In this document: positions 44,937 to 57,720 of the stretch, one piece after another
Position numbering within the stretch: the stretch's first letter is position 1
Layout: each line of letters starts with the position of its first letter
Origin: Augochlora pura
Taxonomy: Eukaryota; Arthropoda; Insecta; Hymenoptera; Halictidae
Length of the DNA: 64,000 bases
NCBI RefSeq assembly: GCF_028453695.1
Contig: NC_135773.1
Coordinates: 7,998,001-8,062,000 of the forward strand
Reading direction: 5' to 3'
Translations under genes and position numbers: made by a program
Notes under the pieces: model-generated
The model's input: only the letters and a program-made list of their open reading frames with translations
Told to the model about the DNA's origin: nothing
Databases searched by the model: none

Positions 44937-45630
44937 CACAGGTGGGCAGAATGGAAGAATGCCCAGGGCCTGCGAACGGTGTAATGCAGCCCTGCGCGAT
45001 CCCGATAATATGCGGACAATAGGGCTTCTTGTATCGGAGCCGCGTAATTGACCTGTTCATAGAGCAATTGTTATGGAATTCAATTTCGCATCGGCTTAAT
45101 TGAAATACGTTCGCGGGGGGCCGAGCCTAACGCCGGCGCGAAGATGTATGTACCCTCGTAAAGATGTATACAATACGTATGTGTACACGTGTACGTACTC
45201 TCATAAAGATATATACATATTGATACACGTGTATATACACTTAAAAATGAAAGTATTCGAACACTTACATCACTAAGATATATATATTAATGATTGTTTA
45301 GTAAATTGAATTTTGATGCATTGTTTTTGAAATTTTCCTGCAACAATTTTTGAATACCTCTTCTTATAGAAATATTTTTTAATTTCGCTTAGGCAGTCTT
45401 AAAAGACATTTCTTGTTATTAATTTATTAAATGTTAAAATCGTAAGTGTTCGAATACTTATACAAATATACATATAAAATACGTCAAATACTTTCGCGAA
45501 CCACTTCTGGAACATATTTACGATAAATTAATAGTGAAAACAGTATATATTGTTCAATTATTTTCTGCTTCCGCCTATGCAATCTTGAAACTCATCCCTC
45601 ATTATCCGTGTAACACGATTTCAAAGGCTT
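44937..45630. other. Spacer, no gene seen
   Basis: Contains GTACACGTGTACGTAC-type alternating purine/pyrimidine sequence at about 45180-45240; otherwise AT-rich. Confidence 0.5.
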
Positions 45631-45730
45631 CGACTTAAAATATTTAATTTCGACTTAACATATTTATTTCCGACTCAATACACATATTTTCGACTTAACA
45701 CATTTATTTCCGACTTAGCATATACATTTC
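45631..45730. repeat. 20-base minisatellite, five units
   Basis: Unit CGACTTAACATATTTATTTC in exact 20-base phase (45631, 45651, 45671, 45691, 45711). Confidence 0.95.
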
Positions 45731-46746
45731 ATTCGTAGAACTTTAGAAACGTGTTCGAATACTTTTCTGCACGAGCGTACACTCCAAGCATACACACCGT
45801 TCGGATAAACGTAATGAATTTCCCCAGGCACAAGGAGGACTCCGCGGAAAATCGTGTTCCACGGGAATAATTTTACCCCGGGATGTATGAAATAGTTGCG
45901 CCCGGTTTATATAGCTGCGCGAGCAATGAAAAATGCGGCGCGCGGCTCGCGAAGCGCTGAATACTTCGCAAGGCGATCCTAAAGAATCTTAAATCGCGAG
46001 ATGCCCGAAGCATGGGCGCGCCTTTTAAAGAGTATTTTTACCGAATTGACTCAACCTGGGTAGAACGTCGAATAGAGAGCGGGGGTGGGGGGAGACCAAG
46101 GAGAGGGGGAAAATACCGAGGATTTAAATCATGGATTTAATTCCGTCTACGCGCCGGAGGAAGTCGGAGAATTTTGGGTGCCTGTCCGGATAGATCAGAT
46201 TCATTAAGGCTGCACGGGGGATCCTCTCCTATCCGAATTAGCAACGAGATAAGAGCGTTCGGCTAATATGACGATCGCTTTTACAACAATAAATCACCGC
46301 GGAAATGCGCCGGGGGAAAGTCGTTCACGGATTACGCGTCCTTTACGGCGATCGCGTTCGTCTCTCCGAGTGAAAATTTCGTCGAGACCACTTGCCAGTT
46401 TTAATAGAATTACTTGATAGTTTTGCTAAAATTATTTGCTAGTTTATTCAGGAATTACTTGCTATTTGTTAGTAATTACTGTGGTTTATTTTATTATTAA
46501 TTGCGGCATTTATTATTTAGTAATTTGGTGACTGATTTACGAAAGTGGAATTCTACTTTATATATTCTATAAAGTATTACAAATTATATTACACTATAAT
46601 ATACACATCACACGTATAACATGTACAACAGGGTACACTAATATAGCAAAACAGTTACAATTTACACATTTAATCATCCTATCACATATTTCCATCCATA
46701 TAGCGCACAAATAAATCGACGAACGATGAAAAATTTTAGCTAGAAA
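45731..46746. other. Spacer, no gene seen
   Basis: CpG-rich 45780-46390, then AT-rich. GGGGGTGGGGGGAGA at 46080 is G-rich. No frame of note. Confidence 0.5.
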
Positions 46747-46815
46747 TTAACCTAACTTCTGCACACATTAACCTAACTTCTGCACACATTAACCTAACTT
46801 CTGCATACATTAACC
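46747..46815. repeat. 21-base tandem, 3.3 units
   Basis: Unit ATTAACCTAACTTCTGCACA plus C, nearly identical copies, so recently amplified. Confidence 0.93.
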
Positions 46816-49103
46816 ACGTCACCAAATATAAAAACGCCGTTGACAAATAGCAAATTCAACGCTTGGACAATGCACGGTAAAAGGAAAAAAAGTGATTGTT
46901 CATTGGCTCCGCTAGTGATCGACTTGGTGGTGAGAGGGGGTGAAGGGGGTGAGAGAGGAGGTAGCGCCGTGAGACAAAGCACCGACGGAATGAGACGCGG
47001 CCGAAACAGATTCCTCCTTATTCGGTGTCGACCGTACAAGTTGTTTTCCGTTTCTCGCGGCTGCGACGATCTTATTGAACATCGTAGATAAAATTCCCCC
47101 CGCGGCGCGCGTTTATCGGCGAATGGGTTTGGTATTCGGCCGGGGGAACCATCGAAAATATCAGAGTAGTAATCTGTGTCCATTCCGTAGGAGAGAAGCG
47201 AAAGGCGGAAGATATTGTCTGCGCGGCGGCGACGGCGACGGTGGAAACACGGGGCGAAGAGAATCGAGAACATTTACCATCGTTTGTCGAGGGGAGGAAG
47301 CGTGAAGAATTTCGTAGCGCAAAAGTTTGACGTGAGTCACATTCTCTGGCCGTTGCCGCTGCTGCTCCGACGGCACGCCGAGGTGAAATAATAGTGTACA
47401 CACGTCTCCTTGGAATAAAGGAACACCGAGAGCCCGGGGCCCACGTCGAATTAGAAAGTAAATAGAGACGAGTGAATTAGAGGAGGAAACGCTCGCTCGA
47501 ATCTCGAAAGAGGTTTCGGGGCGATGGGCAGCCACCCTTTTTTTTGATAGCGGGTGAGATTACTTATTTTTTTCTTGGAACGCTGAGAAGACTTTTTTTT
47601 AGTTTAGTAGACAATTTTTGCAATATTTTTCTTAAATATCGCAATTGGAAAAGAAGATTGAATAAGTAACTCGAGATTTTAATTTCCTTTTTAATTTTAG
47701 GTATAGATCATTGCATTAAAGATGAAAATGATAAAGGCACGATTGCAGAGAGTACTTTTAAGAGTGTTGTTATATTGACCAAACAAAATTCTGCTTTTAG
47801 GTTTCAGTATTTAAATATTCAACGCAGTAAATCCACCTTATTTTTGATTTCGTAATTCTTTAAAATCGCAGAACTGCTTCTATTAGAAATTATTAAATAT
47901 ATATCTTTAATCATCTATACGCTAGCATAAAAATTACAAATAATTCCAATAAATTCTATTTTATAATTTTCACAATGTAACGCTTGTTAATTGCATTTAG
48001 ACCTCGATAAATTCACAGCCAAGTAATCATGCGCACACGGTAAACCTAAATTGTCTCACTAGAAATAATTTCCAACTAAACCTCTAATAATTCCAAAGAA
48101 AATGACCCACGAAGAGATAACAAATTGTCGAACGCCCGGAAGAGTTCCAGAAACCAGTGCAGAAATCCGTTCGCCAGGTATCCGTCCCCAGCACCCGACA
48201 AAAGCTGTACCGATATAGAGGAGCCAGCGCTGTCCTTTTTTTTTCAATCGCGTGCTCCCGGCAACAATAATCCACGGTAAATGTATTTTCTCCGGTCGAC
48301 GGGACGAAAAAAAAGAAGAAGAAAAAAAACGAAAGAAAGAAAGAAGCAGATTACTATTTTACGCGTTCTCCGCTTATGGCTCCTATACAAGTGAAGCCAC
48401 TACATTCGAATGCGGAACGTTATGCGCCGAGGAAGTTTGAAAGGGCCCCTAAACACAATGAGAATGCTCGGATGTAGTGGCTGGGGAACGGCCTGGAATC
48501 GACGTTGATTTCGGTTGGTCGACCTGCTGCTGCCTGCCTGCCTGTGCCTGTGCTCTACTGTGCCGTTGCTGTCTGAATACCTGCGAACTGCTGCAGGTCG
48601 TTGCTACAAACTCCCCGGGAAATCATTCAAACTTCACGCTGCAGGTTTTAAGTACCGACGAAGACGAAACTATTCTTGGCCGACTAACGCGCGTCAATGG
48701 TATGGAAACCCGTTGCGATTCTCGCGCGCGCGCTGGTAACCAACGATTTATTAGCTCCCGCCGCTCCGTGCAGCTCGACGCGAATCGCCTTTCATGTTTT
48801 TGGAAGTTGAATCGGTCGTCTTGGTTGTATACTTCGTGTACCTCGGGAAATTATGCAGTTTGACTTTCTGGAGCGGAGAGGACGATTTCGGAGCGCGGAG
48901 GGGACGATTTCGGAGCGCTGTAATTGGGAACGTTGTTGCGTTGATTCCAACTCGTTGCGATTATTGAAAGAGCAGAAATATTTTTGTTCGAAATAGTATT
49001 TGTTGAAATTGGTTTGGGCGATTTTTATTTTGCAAAGTACTGGGTTTGGGAATAATGTTGTTAGTGGAAATATTTTTACTTTTATTTTTTGATGATGCGG
49101 TGA
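46816..49103. other. Spacer, possible weak exon on minus strand
   Basis: Minus frame 47273-46794 includes a stretch with acidic and aromatic residues (MDTDYYSDIFDGSPGR), unlike the Arg/Ser-rich chance frames elsewhere; see findings. The plus frame 48477-48863 is Cys-rich early and unrecognised. The rest is AT-rich (47540-48060) or CpG-rich. Confidence 0.4.
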
Positions 49104-49260
49104 TTCCTCACTTTGAAAACCAAAATATAATTACTTAACCTCAAATCTCATTTCTCAATAACAAAAATTAGCAAACCAAAATATAAATTCTCTATACTCA
49201 ACGAAAGCCTCCAAAAACAGTGTCACATTACCATCACATTTTGGTTTTCAAAGTGAGGAA
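49104..49260. mobile_element. 157-base inverted-repeat element
   Basis: Arms of 23 bases: TTCCTCACTTTGAAAACCAA plus AAT at 49104-49126 and the exact reverse complement at 49238-49260. The centre is AT-rich. No TTAA at the tips and no clear target duplication, so it is a foldback or a miniature element of another superfamily. Confidence 0.8.
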
Positions 49261-51393
49261 TTTGGGTGAGGAAATATGATTTTTAATTCTTTATATGGTT
49301 CTTCAATTCTTTATTATATCTTTAACTCTTTATATGTGTCATTGACTCTTTATATATTTCGACCTATTAATTTTCGTCATCAGTGAATAAAATTTGCAAT
49401 TTACTGCTTACATTTTTTTATTTTCTAAAATGACAAATTCGTGTGAGCAGATATGATCCTTAAACTCTGTACATATATGTATATCCTTAACACTTAATAT
49501 ACTTCGACCTGTCAATTTTTCACTTTTGCCAACAGTGAATAAAATTTGCAATATATTTGTTAGGTTTTGCTTTCAAAAATAAAAAAATTCGTCTACTCAG
49601 ATCCTTAACTCTTCATACGTATATATTATAAACAAATTAAAAGTCCATGTTACGTTAAAAATATACTTTGACAGCTGTCTCTAAACAGCAATTCCAAACA
49701 TAGAAAATTACAATATTATTAGAAAATTACATCGCATAGAATAATCCTCAAAATTGTCGACATCACCATGTTACCATCGCATTTATCAGCAAAACGTGAG
49801 ATTATTTTCACAGCGATCAAAAGCCATAGAATTTAACGAAGATCCCCCGGGCTGGATTAAGACGACTGCTACCCACTGCCTAGTGTGTCACAGACAGATT
49901 AATTGCCCTGTCGACTCATAATCTGTCCATTTAGCCGAGGTGATTAATGGACCGTGCACGTTTATGCAAATATTTCATTTTTCTCGACTTTCCCGTGGAA
50001 ATATTGGGAATGAAACTTGTTTGGTCGACTCCGGGAGATTCTAACGGTGTCCAAACTTAGAGACAAAAATCGATAGTCCTTGCGCCAGATTAACTGGCTC
50101 TATTTTTTGATCTAGGATATTAAAAGCACGCTTTTTAAATCACTGTGATTTATGGTCTATAAATAATGTTCACTGCACGTTGACATTCAATTAGAAGCTA
50201 AATGTAGCCGCACGAGTTTTAAAGGAGCGAATAATTTTGGAGCATATTTTCACTCGCGATCATTGCACAAAATGGAGCACAAAATTGGCTGTTGCACTTT
50301 GAGAAACAAATTTCACTTTTATTCACGTTTAAATATTAATATTATATATCTTTGAATTCCGTAATTTATATGACTTAATATGATGACTCTCTCTTACATA
50401 TATTGCTTGAAGTAACAAACACACTGCACGTTGACAATGTCGTCTTAGAGACAGCTAAAAAGTATTTACAAACACGAACTGTTTTCGAATCTTCCTCGAG
50501 TATACCTCCTTCTACCTCATGTCTCAGAAACTAATAACTTCTGACAGCACAAAGTATAGTATAATTCACATAAAAATTATTTAATATATATTTTAGTGTA
50601 TGTATTATAAGAGAGAAAAATATTTCACATAATAATTATTTAATATGTATTTTAGTGTATGTATTGTAAAATAGAAAAATATTTGCAGCATTATTGATGG
50701 CATAAATAAAGGAAGAACATTTACGATATTATGAACCTAGCACAATCCCCTCGATTTTTCGATATAATTAACACCATGAGTTAAAATATAATCTTGACAC
50801 GTTTAAAAACTGTAAAAAAAGAGTGAAAATGTAATGGAAATGCTCGGTGAACCGTTTAGCTATTACTCTAAAGATAATTTGTAATTTCGATAGCCAATTT
50901 TAATGTAATGGCGTCCATGTCATTTTACGTCAGAGTTGAAATAATTGCTGCAGGATTTACGAACGTGTTAATAATCGAAATATTATTTAGCATTTTTAGA
51001 ATAGAAAATAGGAAGTGTTGTATGAGTTAGAAGAATTAGACAAATTTCGATGTTTTAGTATTTATTCACATGTTTGCAGACAATTTAAAAATGTTACAGC
51101 GTTAATAGCAACCCCGTGGGTTGTTTTAGAGTAAATGGTGCTAAAAAACCATGAATCTTAAATTTGTCGATCCACGTTCAGTTTAAAATTCGACTGATCC
51201 CTCCCAAATTTAAATCACTGTATTAAGAAATCATTAAACAATAGTTGCAACCGCAGTGTTCACTTTAAACCACTTGCATTATAATAACGAGTTAGACTAG
51301 TTCATGATTTAATAAATTGACTTAATAAATCAATTTAATAAATCGATCTGATAAACACATTTCGTACACGATTTAACACATATTCGTCCGCAC
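49261..51393. other. AT-rich spacer, no gene seen
   Basis: Quasi-repeats: CTTTATATRTNTCNTTNAC at about 49290-49345, and TTATTTAATATRTATTTTAGTGTATGTATT duplicated at about 50577 and 50636. CTTGCATTATAATAACGAGTTAG at 51274 resembles the group E left end. No credible frame. Confidence 0.55.
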
Positions 51394-51505
51394 GACGAAA
51401 ATTCGTCATTTCGCAAACAACCACCAATAGCCGAACGACGAAAATTCGTCATTTCGCAAATAATCACTAATAGTCAATTGACGAAAATTCGTCATTTCGC
51501 AAACA
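51394..51505. repeat. 43-base tandem, three units, each with a palindrome
   Basis: GACGAAAATTCGTC at 51394, 51437 and 51480, each followed by ATTTCGCAAAYAAYCACYARTAG. It lies just after TTAACACATATTCGTCCG, which looks like a TTAA element end. Confidence 0.93.
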
Positions 51506-52094
51506 ATCACCAGTAGCCAGAAATTACAGAAAATAATTAATCCTTGTTCCATGAATTCTAAATAAATTAAATTCTAAGTTCTACCAAACAGAGATAATTT
51601 TGACCGAAAATGGTAAAATTACAACTATCACTGAAAAAATATATGATTTTCAACAAGTTACGTTGTTTTTATACAAACTATATCATATCTACAAATAGTG
51701 TCAAAAAATGCCAAAAAATTTTGCGAACGGCGATGCCAGAAATTACCGGACGAATATGTATTAATAAAGGCAGCTGTCAATTGCTTTTACTAAATCGAAA
51801 GCAAAATATGAATCTTCTGTCTTAAAAATCAAGGAAATAAAAGTAAACGAAGATAATCGAAAAACGAAAATCTTATTTTGACATCAAGTCAATGATCAAC
51901 CCTTCGCAGTTCCATTTTCTTCATAGTTTCAATGACAAGCACTTTTTCACTTGTAACAATTTCTTATTAAAAAACGAAAATTGATATTTATCACATATCT
52001 ATATTCGACTACAACAATTAAATATTGCTCACAAGTAGACAGGATTTTATTTCGTCTGAAAAGAACGGAACAACAATCTACTATTATTAATATC
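51506..52094. other. AT-rich spacer, possible group D fragment
   Basis: CAACCCTTCGCAGTTCCATTTTCTTCATAG at 51899 (given in parts: AACCCTTCGCAGTTCCATT, TTCTTCATAG) matches the reverse of the group D right end. Plus frame 51610-51825 is short and unrecognised. Confidence 0.45.
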
Positions 52095-52300
52095 CATCAC
52101 TAATCTGTCTCGTTAACAGTTTACCGTTCAGTAGCCCATTAATCGGCTTTTTACACTGACAACCAACAATTTATTACACATTTAACTCTTCCCTATAACC
52201 TCCTATATAATTATATTATATAATTTCCTAAACATTAGAACCATTTCGCCGAGTATATTTTCAGCCGTGTAACCAGTCCTTTAAGGATTTAAATACGACA
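52095..52300. mobile_element. Group F-like fragment
   Basis: GTTTACCGTTCAGTAGCCCA then TTAATCGGCTTTTTACACTG and CAACCAACAATTTATTA parallels 12770-12815. Ends are undefined. Confidence 0.4.
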
Positions 52301-53913
52301 AGTGGTTAAAGACGAAAACCCGCTAATCCACACACTTCCAAAAGCAATCACATCGGTGTTGATAAAATCCTCTCGCTAAAAATCCCCACGAATCTCCTCG
52401 ACACAGAGAGAAGAACACAGTAGACAAAGACGACGGTTGGGCCACGGTGGGACATCGAGATAGTCACACAGGGATATCGAGAGAGTCTCGCAGCACACAG
52501 GACACACGGTGGCAAAGTAGAAGCAGACATCGGTGGCCGAACTGGCTGGCAAGGGCAGAGCAGCAGGGGCATCCTGCGAACACGTCCCGTCGTCCAGAAA
52601 AGGACGGTCCGTGGAAGGAGCCTTTTCTTGTCGGCGCTCGCCAAAGTTCAGGCCGCGGCGAAGAGATCCCGGGAGAGATCAACGTTCAAGTTCTTCGCGC
52701 TGGCGAGGAGAGGTCCGTTCCCCAGGCCAAGATTCCATTCTCGAGCGGGGAGTCCGGTTTACTCGACGGAAAAGACCGCGCCGCGATTCTCGTTCCCCCG
52801 CCTGGTGTGTGTCCTGGCCGGCCTCGTGTGCCACGGAGAGAGCGAGAGCGAGAGAGAGAGAGAGGGGGGGCCTAAGGTAAAAGGGGGGCTCTCTCTCTCT
52901 GACTCGGCTAACGCGGTGATTCGCGAGCATCCCGAAGAAGGTCATCGGCGATGACTCGGCGCGGTCGGATGAACGACCGTGTGTAGCGCGCGAAAAAATG
53001 AAAACCGAAGGCGAAACACAAACGGTAGAACGGACGAACGGGGGTCCACTTACCACCTAGCGAAGCGGCACGGTGTGTCTCGTAGCAGGAAACCGGCGCG
53101 TACGTATCCGTCAATTCGCTCGGGGGCCTGGCGAACCGCGACACTCTTCTATCTTCTTCTCTTTCCACTCTTTTTCCTCTCGGTCTCTCCGTCGGCGGAG
53201 ATATGGAGACGCAGCGGCGAGCACACACAGAGGACCAAAAACTCTTATACCCGAAAACTCTTTTACCCGAAAACTCTTTTTACCGAAAAACTCTTGCCAC
53301 TTGGAATTCTCCGAAGCCGTTCACGTTTCACCGTAACGCGCGAACATCGTGTTTCAATACCATCGTCGACGGCTGGAACGCGACGTGTGACGGTTTGGAA
53401 CGGCTTGTATAATCGGAGTCGCGCACTTCTTCGCTGATCGTCGAAACACACACTGTAGAGCCCGCGTTAACCTGACAGGGGGGAAAAAATCACGTGGCGA
53501 CGCGTACGTCGCGGCAACACTTTGCTGCTCGGATCTCGATCATCCGACTCGCCTGGCCGTGAATATGGTCGTCGATGCGAACAAGATATAAACGCGAACT
53601 ATTTATTCCGGGTTAATTATGGGACACGCCAGTTGTTCCGGCGGACGCACAGGCGATACGGTGATCGAATTCGCGGAACGATGCACGACGGCGCCCGGTT
53701 TCGTTCGACAACACGAGTGCGACGCGACGCGCGTACAAGTTTCGCGCGCTGCAGACTCCGGCAGACTGAGCGCCGAGAAAGTCTTGGGGCTAGCGTACGC
53801 GATTGGCGCGCTCCTCGCGGCCGGTACCCGAGGCCGAGCGTCACGCGTCTTTCGCCGGTCCCTCTCGCGCTCCGATTCCTTAGAAACTGGAGTAATACGC
53901 TCTCCTACTCTCG

Positions 53914-53955
<42 letters not shown>

Positions 53956-54170
53956 GTACTCACCGTCTCTCGTCCCGTACATGCTAAATCAAATCCCGGC
54001 CCGGCGATGCGGAAAATCTCATCCGGAAATAACAATCGAGATTTTTCGTAAACGTTGCGTTACCCGCGGGCGACGCGCGATTTCGACGGATGTTTTTTCT
54101 CTCGTTTTTGACTTTGACTATCGTTTTTGTTTTTTCGAGGTTAGTGGGGTGGCCTTTTTGTTATGATGAT
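52301..54170. other. GC-rich, promoter-like patch; possible minus-strand 5' exon
   Basis: CpG-dense with GA (52840-52863) and CT (53913-53955) tracts. On the minus strand GCTAGGTG|GTAAGTGG puts a consensus splice donor at 53053-53048. Many frames are open on both strands, none recognised. A 5' untranslated exon and promoter of a minus-strand gene is possible. Confidence 0.35.
53237..53295. repeat. 16-base tandem, 3.5 units
   Basis: Unit AAAACTCTTTTACCCG with slight changes, within the GC-rich patch. Confidence 0.93.
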
Positions 54171-55432
54171 TAATTAAGATCTTTTTATGAAACAATCACC
54201 TTGATCTCTTAAAGGGAATTGGATGACTAGGACGCGATTGTTCTTGGATTCGAGTGACGCGTCTTGCAGGCTTTGTTTGAACGACTGTGACGTCATCGGA
54301 GAAAAGGGCGGTCAAGTGACCGGAAGTGGTTAAACGCTGCTGATGGTTGTTCCATTGTTTAGTTGTTGGTTTAGAGATTTGATTCAATTAGCGGAAATTG
54401 TTTGATTATGATGGTTTTATTGTTGAGTTTGTATTGTTGTGATGAAATTGTTGGATTTTAATGATTTTTGCAGGGGTTGTTGGATGCTGTTTTTTTACAA
54501 GGTGACTTGTAGAATTCTTTAAAATTTTTTCTTTTTTAGGGGTTTGTTTGGTAGAGCTTTTGTAAAGGTTTTTGCTCTGATAATTATATTCTGTGACGTT
54601 CCTTTTATTTTATTATGTTATTTTGTTATTATGGTATGATATTTTGGTATCTTTTTAATATTATGTATGGTCCATTCACGTTACCAAGGATATCTAACGA
54701 AAATTAATTTTAATTCCTTAAAATCTGTCAACTGGAAATTTTAAAGATTTATAATATTTTTACCTCTTTTTCAAAGCGTCTAATTCTCATTTTTTAAAAA
54801 TAAAAGTTTCGTACATTTTAAGACAAATTATCATTTGGGCCAATTATCATTCAACACATCGTTTTACAAAATTAAAAATTTATAAATCCGCGCCTGGATC
54901 TCTTCCCACGCAATATATAACAAAACCCCGCGAAAGATAATTTTGCAAACAGATAGCATGCGAGAAAATAGCCGTCTGTATTTCCAAACGGCACTAACAA
55001 TAGTCACCCGAACCATAATTTCCCTGTCTGAAACAAAAAAAGAAAAACAGAAATACCTCCAATATACCTCCATTGTTATCCCAGTCCGGTCTGTTCGACT
55101 CTATACACTAATTGACTCTCCGAGTACCGTTCGGACGTTTTCTGCTGCTTAACAATGCAATCCTTGGTTTAGCTGTCGCACTAATCGAATCGTGAATTAT
55201 CTCAGCCGGTCCGCAAGCGATTGTTACGGGAATATCGCGCGCGGCGCACAATGCCGATGGTGTTGAGTTAGCGCCGGCCGCAATGAAAGGGTCAACGGGA
55301 CCAACGAGTTACGCTAATATTTGTAAAACGAGGCTGCGAAAGGTGTTGACTGGAATCGAGGCTGCGGCAAGTGTCGGCTAAAATCGAGGAAACCGAGGAG
55401 AAAACAAGGAGATGGTGGGGGGTTCGAAAATA
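54171..55432. other. Spacer, no gene seen
   Basis: GT/T-rich 54340-54680, then AT-rich; CpG-rich 55160-55420. No supportable frame. Confidence 0.5.
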
Positions 55433-55465
55433 TTAGGGTGTCCCATAAGATTTTTCTATGCTAGG
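55433..55465 (+). mobile_element. Solo mariner-like terminus
   Basis: TTAGGGTGTCCCATAAGATT, the same motif as the reverse strand at 31788-31814. No partner end seen. Confidence 0.6.
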
Positions 55466-55517
55466 TTATGTATGACTTTGAGTATACTTTAAGTACGCTC
55501 GATAAAAATCGGCGACA

Positions 55518-55800
55518 TTAACCTTTTGCTGTCGTATGTCTACTCTCAGCCACCAAAACAATTAATTTATCTTTTTTCATCTTTTTTATTTTTACATAAA
55601 TTTAAATTTAAATTTATAAATTTGAATTACATAAAATTAAAACATATTATTGATTTATCTATGTCTAAACATTAAAACGGAGTTAATAAATTTTGTCTTT
55701 CCTGCTTTTATTATTGTTATCTTATTACTGTCAACTGATAGAAAATCAATTACGATTACCATGAATTATGTATAAATTAATTACGACCGCAAAGGTTTAA
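55518..55800 (+). mobile_element. TTAA element with TTAACCTTTTGCTGTCGT ends
   Basis: TTAACCTTTTGCTGTCGTAT at 55518; the right end ATTACGACCGCAAAGGTTTAA finishes at 55800. An ATAAATTTAAATTTA...TAAATTTGAATT palindromic stretch lies in the middle. Size 283 bases, non-coding. Confidence 0.75.
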
Positions 55801-56164
55801 GTATAATTTTATAGACATCGAAATGTTGTTAAATTTCGTTAAACAATGCGGCAGTAAAATCACACTTCGCGCAATTAAATATATAAAACGATAAATCAGC
55901 CTTAAACAACAAATATCGTCTATTAATTTCGCATTAAAGAAAAAGGTAAATATAGGGCACCGTAACATTAGACCCAGAATTCCCTTTTCCAAAGACGTCG
56001 CCCAATTTTGAGTGCCACGAAAATTTACGCCGCCATTGTCGCGATGAAACACGCGAATTTAACCGTCGCTATTTTATTTATGCTCGATGTAACCGGCCGA
56101 ACGGCTGAATAATTCAGCATTCGGAATTAATACGGCGGCGGGCACGTGAAAAATATCGTCGGTC

Positions 56165-56206
<42 letters not shown>

Positions 56207-56992
56207 GGGCCGGGGCGGTGTTTATTTAGTCTGCGCACCTGGGGGAAACGGGGGCGGGAGCGGGTGCCGCCCGCGTAACCCACTCATCGCGGACTCGGTT
56301 TGTTTATCGCTTTTACCTCGTTTTCTGAGAACAAATTCTGAAAGTCTCGACAAATACGGTGGCCCCGACATTCATTCGCCGGGCGTGCACGCCGCTGTAA
56401 ACAGTTTCTTTTTAAATATGGCGGATACACACACGTTTCCCCCATTTGGCGAGCACATGTCACGGCGCCGCGGCTCCGAGTCGAGCATTTCGCCGCGCGA
56501 TTCAGCTTGTTCCCTCTCCCCCCCTGTCGCCTACACGGACGCAACAATTTTTCGTTTTGCAACTTGAACCCTCTGACCCCCCTTTGTTAATCACAGAATT
56601 TATTCATCTACGCGGGAGGAAATCCTAAGACATTCGCGTCCCGGCATTCGCGGAACCGTCTCGCTGACCGGCGAGAGTCCGCTCGCGGATTCCATTGAAA
56701 CGCGGCGCGCCGCGTCGCGGCGTTCGTTTAATTGCGAATAATTTTTCATTTACCGTCTCGCGGCGTGATTTATTTCGCGGCTGGCGAGGGTCGCTTTTCC
56801 TGTTAATAATTTCCTAACGGGGAACCTACGCGTTTCTCGCTACGGCCCGTGCACGTTTACGAGTAAATGCTCTGTATTCAGACGCGTGAAATAATGTTCG
56901 CCCTTCAGCCGCCTGTCAACTAGACCGTATTCACGTTTGCTAAATTCATTCGAAAGTCTCCGGCCGAAAAGGCTCGGCGTTTTGTGCCGCAC

Positions 56993-57023
<31 letters not shown>

Positions 57024-57537
57024 GACGCGAGTTTATTTAGTTCGATGCGAGCTTTGATTATGGAATAAGTTTCGTGTCAAAGGACTCCATATACTACGTG
57101 AAGTAGTCGGATAGTGTAACTCTCACTTTTATGCTTTATTTTTCAAATAAGTTTACGGTGAAAGGAAAATGATGATAGGTTAGAGTATACCTAACCGATT
57201 AGGCACAATAGGTTACCTGTATAATTTAAAAGAGATTAGTGGTTATGTTTTATTTAAATATGTATTTTATTCAATTTTATGATTTGTTTATTGTTGTTCT
57301 TTTTATGTTTAGTGTATAGGGTATTTCATTTTTTGTCGCAGCATAGTCATGGTGTTTAATAAAAAATTTATAAAATTTAAATAAATGTCCTAGAAGTCAA
57401 TAATTATACCAATCTCCGTATACTTTTAGAGCTCACTGTACGTCTTTGCAACAATCACCATACATCAATTAACCATAAAATCATTTCAAAGCACATAACC
57501 TTAAAAAAGAACATCGAAATCGCTATTCCAACACCAA
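55801..57537. other. Spacer with CT tract and C24, no gene called
   Basis: (CT)n at 56166-56202; C24 at 56992-57015. CpG-rich 56040-57060, AT-rich afterwards. Overlapping frames at 56205-56567 on both strands are not credible. Confidence 0.5.
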
Positions 57538-57720
57538 TTAACTCTTTGTACTCTAAGACACCACTATAATTGTTCTATTACGTCCCAAAATAATTTTAAT
57601 AACAACAAAGTCTATAACAACATCGACTCTATAACAACAAATTCAATTGAATTATTACTTATTTACGTTTTTATATGCTTTCAAGAAAAAAGGTACCAAT
57701 TTTGTTCAATTAAAAACCGC
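57538..57720 (+). mobile_element. TTAA element group A, partial
   Basis: TTAACTCTTTGTACTCTAAG then GACACCACTATAATTGTTCT and ATTACGTCCCAAAATAATTT, clear group A left half. The right end is lost. Confidence 0.65.

Noticed and set aside
44560..45067. Frames of up to 163 codons on both strands
   Set aside because: Glu/Arg/Lys on one strand and Ser/Leu/Phe on the other come from the GA satellite.
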